From: Halobacterium jilantaiense
GTDB lineage: Archaea; Halobacteriota; Halobacteria; Halobacteriales; Halobacteriaceae
Reading direction: 5' to 3'
NCBI RefSeq assembly: GCF_900110535.1
Contig: NZ_FOJA01000001.1
Span: 1,116,001-1,180,000, forward strand
DNA length: 64,000 nucleotides
The position numbers were made by a program, and so were the translations under genes. Below the pieces are notes generated by a model. It was not told where the DNA came from and searched no databases. It saw only the letters and a program-made list of their open reading frames with translations. Positions 59,417-64,000 of the stretch are shown here, piece by piece; the first letter of the stretch is position 1; each line of letters starts with the position of its first letter.

Positions 59417-60580
59417 TTACTGTTCGATGATGCGTTCGTCGATGGCTTCGCCGAAGTGGCGGCCGCCTTCTTCGAGGTAGACGCGAATCTCGTCGCCCGC
59501 TTCGAGGTCCGTCACGGCCGTTCGGCCGTCGGGGGTGGCGACCTTGATGGTCTCGGCGTTCTGGAGCAGCGTCTCGACGCGGTCGCCGGCCTCCGTCTCG
59601 GCCTCCACGCGGAACATCGGTCGTTTCTCTATCTTCGCCCGGCCCACGACGGCGGTTCGGGTGCGGCCCTCGCTGTCGACGACCTGAACCTCGTCACCGC
59701 TGCCGACTTCGGCGAGATACTTCGTGCCCCCATCAGGTGTGCGAACGTAGGCGTGGACAGCGCCGGCGTTCACGCGGAACGGGCGCGCGGCGACGTACGG
59801 CGATTCGGCGGTCTCGGCGTGGACGAAGAACAGCCCGCGGCTCATCGAGCCGACGAGCATCCCTTCGTCGTCGTCCATGAGGTTCCCGGTGTCGACGCAG
59901 ACGCGGTCGGCGCTGCCTGCCTCCTCGACCGCGGTGACGGTCGCCCACGAGAGGTCGAGGCGCTCGCGGTCGGCGGCGTCCCGGGCGTTCACTGTGCGGC
60001 GAATCTCGTCTGGGTCGCCGCTGTCCAGCAGGACGGCGTCCGCGCCGATGTCCAGCGTCTCGAAGGCGGTTTCGGCCTCCTCGGCGGAGTCGACGCCGGC
60101 GACGAGGGTGGTCTCCTCCCCGATGCGCGCGATGAGGTTCTCCAGCGGGATGATGGTCCAGTCCTCGCCGACCACGATGGTGTGGTCGGCGTCCGCGGCG
60201 GCGTCCTGGGCGAACGCCTCGTACTCCTCGCCGAGGATGCGGACGTACGCGCTGTCGGCGTGTCCGCGGCGGAGCGCCGAGAGGTCCGCGCTCCCGGAGA
60301 AGTCCGAGGGGAGGTCGACGGTGCCGTCGCCCTCGCCGCCCTTCCCGGCGACGTAGGCGTCCGGCTCGGCGTCGTCGCCCTCGGCGTCCTCGATGATGTC
60401 CGCGTCGTCGGTGGAGAACGCGGCGACGTTCACCGACCCGAGTTCCCTGACCTTCGCGACGTCCGCGCGGTCGACGAGCACCCAGTCGACGCCGGCTTCC
60501 AGACCGGCGGTGATGCGTCGCTTCCGGGTCTCCCAGTCGCCGACTGCGTCGTCGGCTTTCAGCCAGACGGACCGTGTCAT
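59417..60580 (-). CDS. 3-dehydroquinate synthase II (AroB')
   Basis: In the archaeal early shikimate pathway this NAD-dependent enzyme deaminates and cyclises 2-amino-3,7-dideoxy-hept-6-ulosonate to 3-dehydroquinate. The 387-residue protein has SVWLKADDAVGDWETRKRRI, VVGEDWTIIPLENLIA, SWATVTAVEEAGSADRVCVDTG, GMLVGSMSRGLFFVHAET and RPFRVNAGAVHAY, all typical. It works with the AroA' gene product encoded at 61649-62446 and AroD at 58247. Confidence 0.93.
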   Translation of the reverse strand: MTRSVWLKADDAVGDWETRKRRITAGLEAGVDWVLVDRADVAKVRELGSVNVAAFSTDDADIIEDAEGDDAEPDAYVAGKGGEGDGTVDLPSDFSGSADLSALRRGHADSAYVRILGEEYEAFAQDAAADADHTIVVGEDWTIIPLENLIARIGEETTLVAGVDSAEEAETAFETLDIGADAVLLDSGDPDEIRRTVNARDAADRERLDLSWATVTAVEEAGSADRVCVDTGNLMDDDEGMLVGSMSRGLFFVHAETAESPYVAARPFRVNAGAVHAYVRTPDGGTKYLAEVGSGDEVQVVDSEGRTRTAVVGRAKIEKRPMFRVEAETEAGDRVETLLQNAETIKVATPDGRTAVTDLEAGDEIRVYLEEGGRHFGEAIDERIIEQ

Positions 60581-60667
60581 TGCCGGACGGTGGCGTGGTG
60601 CGGCCTAAAGCGTACCGGAGCCCGCAGTCCACACCCACCACGCCGGTGTTTGACTAGCTGCCCCAAC

Positions 60668-60675
60668 AATTAATG
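60668..60675 (+). promoter_or_regulatory. TATA box of the putative regulator gene at 60703
   Basis: aattaatg is centred about 31 nt before the ATG, and the palindrome at 60677-60696 follows directly. Confidence 0.5.
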
Positions 60676-60676
60676 T

Positions 60677-60696
60677 GTTGGCTAGTATAGGCCAAC
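60677..60696. promoter_or_regulatory. Palindromic operator candidate overlapping the start region
   Basis: gttggc (60677-60682) and gccaac (60691-60696) are exact complements around tagtatag. The site fills the space between TATA box and start codon, the place where a repressor would block polymerase. Confidence 0.5.
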
Positions 60697-60702
60697 GTAG
60701 TC

Positions 60703-61260
60703 ATGAGCAACACTGATTCCGACCCGACAGTACAGCCCGGGGACAGCCCAGAAGAAGACCTGCTGGCCGCGCTCTGGGACGAGGGTGAGTTCCGAGTGGA
60801 CGTGTCCGCCGACGGCGACCACGCCGCCTCGAACGGCCTCGCCGTCGACACGCCCGCGGGCCGACTCGAGTTCGAAGTGTACCCAATCAGAGACACGGGT
60901 GCCAACCACGCGCGCCACGACCCGGACGCCGGCGTCTGCGTGAACAAGTGGTCGTTCGGAGCGTACGTCGTCCTCCACGTCCACGACACCGGAACCGACG
61001 AGCACTGGGTTCGCGTCCGGCCCATCGAGGTCGTGGACCGCATCGCTGCGCTCCGGAGCCACGGCGTCCCCGACCGCCGCGCCGAGGTCGTCGCGCTGCG
61101 CGAACGAGGGCTGACCTACAGCGACATCGTCGACGCCACCGGCGACCGCGGCCCGAACCACCGCGGCGACGTCTCGAAGCACCTCCAGGCGTTCAACGAA
61201 CAGGTGGAGAACGCGACGTGGCTCGCCGCGAACGCCGACGCCGTCGACATGGGCCGATAG
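60703..61260 (+). CDS. Uncharacterised protein with HTH-like C terminus, putative regulator
   Basis: I do not recognise a named family. The 185-residue protein has a beta-rich N-terminal part (GRLEFEVYPIRDTG, WSFGAYVVLHVHDTG, HWVRVRPIEVV) that could bind a ligand, and a helical C-terminal part (RRAEVVALRERGLTYSDIV, RGDVSKHLQAFNEQ) with the spacing of a helix-turn-helix: a GLTYSDI first helix and a VSKHLQ recognition-type helix. It sits between aroB' and aroA' and has a palindrome just before the ATG, which suggests autoregulation and perhaps control of aromatic synthesis. Confidence 0.6.
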   Translation: MSNTDSDPTVQPGDSPEEDLLAALWDEGEFRVDVSADGDHAASNGLAVDTPAGRLEFEVYPIRDTGANHARHDPDAGVCVNKWSFGAYVVLHVHDTGTDEHWVRVRPIEVVDRIAALRSHGVPDRRAEVVALRERGLTYSDIVDATGDRGPNHRGDVSKHLQAFNEQVENATWLAANADAVDMGR

Positions 61261-61349
61261 TCGACGGTCGACGCCGTTCGGCTCGCGTGCCGGCAGTGAG
61301 GGCTGCCGAAAGGGTGCGATTTATGCGGCGCGGTCGCCGTCCGTTCGGT

Positions 61350-61652
61350 ATGGCGACCCGTGAAGCAGAGAGTTTCCTCGCGCAGCGTGTCCCGCTCCCG
61401 GTGGACGACGCGCAGTCGTTGAGCTGGGACCTCGGCAGCGAACTCGCCGAGCGAAAGCCGGAGCGCGCCCACCTCGAACACGCGAGTCGGAGCTGTGCGC
61501 TGACGGTGTTCGAGGCGACGCCGAACACGGTCATCGCGCGGTTCCGGACGGCAGTCGGCCGGGAGTCGTTCTTCGGGCTGGCGACTGCCGACGTGGAGGA
61601 CGCGCTCGCGAATCTGCCGGGGGAGTGGCGGGTGACTGACTCCGAGTTCTAG
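61350..61652 (+). CDS. Small protein of unknown function
   Basis: The 100-residue protein shows an amphipathic N-terminal half (REAESFLAQRVPLPVDDAQSL) and a C-terminal segment LTVFEATPNTVIARFRTAVG then FFGLATADVEDALANL. I know no family; a small alpha/beta fold is likely. The ATG at 61350 follows gttcggt and a gatttatgc box about 28 nt upstream, which supports it over the start at 61323. Its stop interlocks with the aroA' stop. Confidence 0.55.
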   Translation: MATREAESFLAQRVPLPVDDAQSLSWDLGSELAERKPERAHLEHASRSCALTVFEATPNTVIARFRTAVGRESFFGLATADVEDALANLPGEWRVTDSEF

Positions 61653-62446
61653 GCTTCCAGCGGGAGGCCGGCGACGCGGAGGGCGTCCTCGGGGTCGGCG
61701 TCGTCGTGGACGACGGCCGAGATGGCGGCGGTCATCGCGCCGGGGTCGTCGTGCTGGAAGACGGTGCGGCCAGTGGAGACGCCGGCGGCCCCGGCGTCTA
61801 TCGCGTCTCGAACGCCCTGCAAGGTCTCGCGGTCGCCAGCGGGGTCGCCGCCGGCGATGATGACGGGCCTGGCGGTGGACTCGACGACGCGCTCGAAGCT
61901 CTCCGTGCTGCCCGAGTACGCGGTCTTGACGACGTCCGCGCCGACTTCCTCGGCGAGGCGGACGGCGTGGCCCAGGCTCTCGGCGTCGTGTTCGTCGATG
62001 CCGGGGCCGCGGGCGTACGCCATCGCGAGCACGGGGATGCCGAGGCGTTCGGCGTCGGCGGCGACGTCCGCGAGTTCGGTTATCTGGTCGGGCTCGTGGT
62101 CGCTGCCGACGTTGATGTGGAAGGAGACGGCGTCGGCACCCGCGCGGACGGCTTCCTCGACGGTGCCCGTGCGGCGCTTGTCGTTCGTGTCCGGCCCCAT
62201 CGTCGTGGAGGCGTTGAGGTGGACGATGTAGCCGGCGTCGTTCTTGTTCGGGTGGACGCGGGGCGCGATGCCTTTCTGCGTGAGAACCGCGTCCGCGCCG
62301 TTGCTCGTGACGGCGTCGATGGTGGCTTCGATGTCGACGAGGCCGTCGACGGCACCGAGCGTGATGCCGTGGTCCATCGGAATCGTTACGAGTCGGTCGT
62401 CTGTGCTGATGCGGTCGAGTCGTGCGGCCTTCCCGGCGTCAGTCAT
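61649..62446 (-). CDS. 2-amino-3,7-dideoxy-D-threo-hept-6-ulosonate synthase (AroA')
   Basis: First step of the archaeal aromatic pathway: a Schiff-base aldolase joining 6-deoxy-5-ketofructose phosphate and aspartate semialdehyde. The 265-residue protein has TIPMDHGITLGAVDGL, HLNASTTMGPDTNDK, PVLAMAYARGPGIDEH, the Lys in VVKTAYSGS and VIIAGGDPAGDRETLQ, GVSTGRTVFQHDD. These match the AroA'/class I FBA-like enzymes; the pathway neighbours AroB' and AroD support the aromatic role. Confidence 0.93.
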   Translation of the reverse strand: MTDAGKAARLDRISTDDRLVTIPMDHGITLGAVDGLVDIEATIDAVTSNGADAVLTQKGIAPRVHPNKNDAGYIVHLNASTTMGPDTNDKRRTGTVEEAVRAGADAVSFHINVGSDHEPDQITELADVAADAERLGIPVLAMAYARGPGIDEHDAESLGHAVRLAEEVGADVVKTAYSGSTESFERVVESTARPVIIAGGDPAGDRETLQGVRDAIDAGAAGVSTGRTVFQHDDPGAMTAAISAVVHDDADPEDALRVAGLPLEA

Positions 62447-62470
62447 TGTCAGAGAGTAGCAAGGGTTCGG

Positions 62471-63364
62471 CTATTTGTGTTCCGGTTCCGGCACACCGTC
62501 GGCCGCGCCGGCCTTCAGTTCCGCGGCGAGGTCCCCGATTCGGTCGGCCACCTCGCTGGTCGGGTCGTCGTTCTCGACCCCATCTGCAATCAGGTCGACG
62601 TACGCGCTGCCGACGATGACGCCGTCGGCCCCGCTCGCGACGACCTCCCGGGCCTGCTCGCCCGAGGAGATGCCGAAACCGACCGCCTTCGGCACGTCGG
62701 CGTCCTGGAGGCGGGCGAGCGCGTCCGGGGTGTCGTCGCTGACCTCGTCGCGAGCGCCAGTCGTCCCGAGCCGACCCTGCACGTAGACGAAGCCCGTCGT
62801 CCGGTCGAGCATGCGTTCGAGGCGGTCCTCGGTCGTGGTGGGGGCGACGATGAACACGAGGTCGAGGCCGTGCTCGCGGCAGGCGTCGTACAGCGGTCCG
62901 GACTCGTCGACCGGGAGGTCCGGGACCACGAACCCCGAGATGCCGGCCTCTGCGGCGGCAGCCACGAACTCCTCGGGGCCCTTCGCTCGCGGCTCCTCGC
63001 CGCTCGCGTTCTCCGAGGCGCTACGCGCCTCGCCGTCCCCGTACTGGTAGATGAGGTTGTAGTACGTCATGCAGACGATGGGCACGTCCACGTCGAGGCT
63101 GTCGACGAGGTCGAGATAGGCGTCGGGAGTCATCCCGGCGTCCAGCGCGCGCTTGATGGCGTTCTGGATGGTGGTGCCCTCCGCGACCGGTTCGCTGAAC
63201 GGCAGTCCCAGTTCGACGACGTCGGTCCCGCCCTCGACGAGTGCTTCGACGTAGCGCTCCGTGGCGGCCGGTGTGGGGTCGCCAGCGGCGACGTAGGACA
63301 CGAGCGCCGACTCGTCGGCAAACGCCGCTGCGAGGTCGCTGCGGCTCGTGGTGGCGTCGCTCAC
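62471..63364 (-). CDS. trpA: Tryptophan synthase alpha subunit
   Basis: TrpA splits indole-3-glycerol phosphate to indole. The 297-residue protein has [19 protein letters not shown], the catalytic Glu in [30 protein letters not shown], the catalytic Asp in [12 protein letters not shown] and a phosphate-binding [27 protein letters not shown] short acidic insertion ([20 protein letters not shown] region) lies near residue 120. It overlaps trpB by four bases. Confidence 0.95.
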   Translation of the reverse strand: MSDATTSRSDLAAAFADESALVSYVAAGDPTPAATERYVEALVEGGTDVVELGLPFSEPVAEGTTIQNAIKRALDAGMTPDAYLDLVDSLDVDVPIVCMTYYNLIYQYGDGEARSASENASGEEPRAKGPEEFVAAAAEAGISGFVVPDLPVDESGPLYDACREHGLDLVFIVAPTTTEDRLERMLDRTTGFVYVQGRLGTTGARDEVSDDTPDALARLQDADVPKAVGFGISSGEQAREVVASGADGVIVGSAYVDLIADGVENDDPTSEVADRIGDLAAELKAGAADGVPEPEHK

Positions 63365-64000
63365 TCCTCGAACACCTCCATCGATGGCGCGCCGTCGATG
63401 TCTTTCGCCGCGGACTCCTCGACGACCGTATCGAGGTCCTTGTCGCCGCGCCCGGAGACGTTCACCACCACCGGACCGTCGCCGTCGTAGTGTTCGAGGT
63501 ACGCGACGGCGTGGCTCGTCTCCAGCGCGGGGATGATTCCCTCCTCGCGGGAGAGCCGGTGGAAGGCTTCGAGCGCCGCGTCGTCGTCGACGTTCACGGG
63601 CTCGACGCGCCCCTCGTCGACGAGGTGTGCGAGCTCCGGGCCGACGCCGGCGTAGTCCAGGCCGGCGGAGACGGAGTGCGACTCGACGATCTGGCCCTCG
63701 TCAGTCTGGAGGAGTTTCGTGCGCGCGCCGTGCAGCACGCCCTCGGTCCCCGTCGAGAGGCTCGCGGAGTTCGGCGCGTACCCCTCGTCGGCGTCCACGC
63801 CGAGACTCGACCCGCCCGCCTCGACGGCGAGCAGGTCCACGTCGGGTGCCGGCTCGTGACTGCCCTCGGGGTGGCCGGGGAGGCTCGCGCTCCCGACGAA
63901 CGCGCCGAACGCGCCCATCGTGTTCGACCCGCCGCCCGCGCAGGCGACGACTGCCTCGGGGAGCCGACCAATCTGGTCGCGGGCCTGTTCGCGCATCTCC
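63361..64000 (-). CDS. trpB: Tryptophan synthase beta subunit, 5' part outside the window
   Basis: TrpB condenses indole with serine using PLP. The visible C-terminal part of about 213 residues has the PLP phosphate loop [47 protein letters not shown] and [16 protein letters not shown], all diagnostic. The catalytic Lys lies beyond the window edge. The ATGA-type overlap with trpA shows an operon in the order trpB-trpA. Confidence 0.95.
   Translation of the reverse strand, partial: EMREQARDQIGRLPEAVVACAGGGSNTMGAFGAFVGSASLPGHPEGSHEPAPDVDLLAVEAGGSSLGVDADEGYAPNSASLSTGTEGVLHGARTKLLQTDEGQIVESHSVSAGLDYAGVGPELAHLVDEGRVEPVNVDDDAALEAFHRLSREEGIIPALETSHAVAYLEHYDGDGPVVVNVSGRGDKDLDTVVEESAAKDIDGAPSMEVFEE

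Noticed and set aside
1-64000. CRISPR arrays, insertion sequences, prophage or integrase genes
   Set aside because: No regularly spaced repeats, transposase or phage-type genes were seen, and gene order and composition are uniform.

Overview
The window is a contiguous piece of a haloarchaeal (class Halobacteria) chromosome. The evidence is the high G+C content with G/C-rich third codon positions, the very acidic predicted proteins, archaeal information genes (TFB, Spt5, SecE, type IA topoisomerase, an Smc/ScpA pair), FtsZ1 beside secE-spt5, Tat-type lipoproteins, the archaeal aromatic pathway (AroA', AroB') and an AglD-like glycosyltransferase. The order pyk, metG, ppsA, topA, smc is what I recall of Halobacterium-type genomes, so a Halobacterium relative is my best guess. 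I see no insertion sequence, prophage, CRISPR array, rRNA or convincing tRNA. Coding density is very high and this looks like core chromosome.

Layout. 0-2.3 kb: ftsZ1, a small membrane protein, secE, spt5. 2.3-12 kb: a metabolic block (FAH hydrolase, double C2H2 finger protein, acyl-CoA dehydrogenase, PHP protein, CinA-like amidase, aminotransferase, Get3/ArsA-like ATPase, SDR, Tat lipoprotein). 11.4-16 kb: endonuclease V, AN1-rhomboid protease, and a DUF5788-polX-Mut7-C operon. 16-21.7 kb: membrane proteins, a chemotaxis transducer, a CPBP protease and an Nre-type repair protein. 21.9-32.8 kb: topA, gatB, a coiled-coil protein, smc, scpA. 32.8-38.4 kb: purine/methylthioadenosine salvage, a lipoprotein hydrolase, UspA, PhzF. 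38.5-50.5 kb: ppsA, an M48 protease, mfnA, metG, a GYD protein, pyk. 50.5-56.9 kb: NfeD-stomatin, regulators, an AglD-like protein, a DUF84 phosphatase, a BtuF-like protein. 57.2-64 kb: tfb and an aromatic amino-acid cluster (aroD, aroB', aroA', trpA, trpB) with trpB cut by the window end.

How it works together. The ends of the central-carbon block, ppsA and pyk, carry the same palindrome (ACTCG-N4-CGAGT) in their promoters. It resembles the TrmB operator of Halobacterium and suggests reciprocal control of PEP-pyruvate interconversion. Most genes start 25-33 nt downstream of a T/A-rich box, so leaderless transcripts seem the rule, and many plus-strand starts sit in the context GGT-ATG. Between aroB' and aroA' lies an uncharacterised protein with a helix-turn-helix-like C terminus and a palindrome between its TATA box and start codon. 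It is the best candidate here for an undescribed regulator.

Limits. Product names come from motifs and family knowledge read by eye; no database search was possible. Starts were chosen by motif position, promoter spacing and codon pattern.
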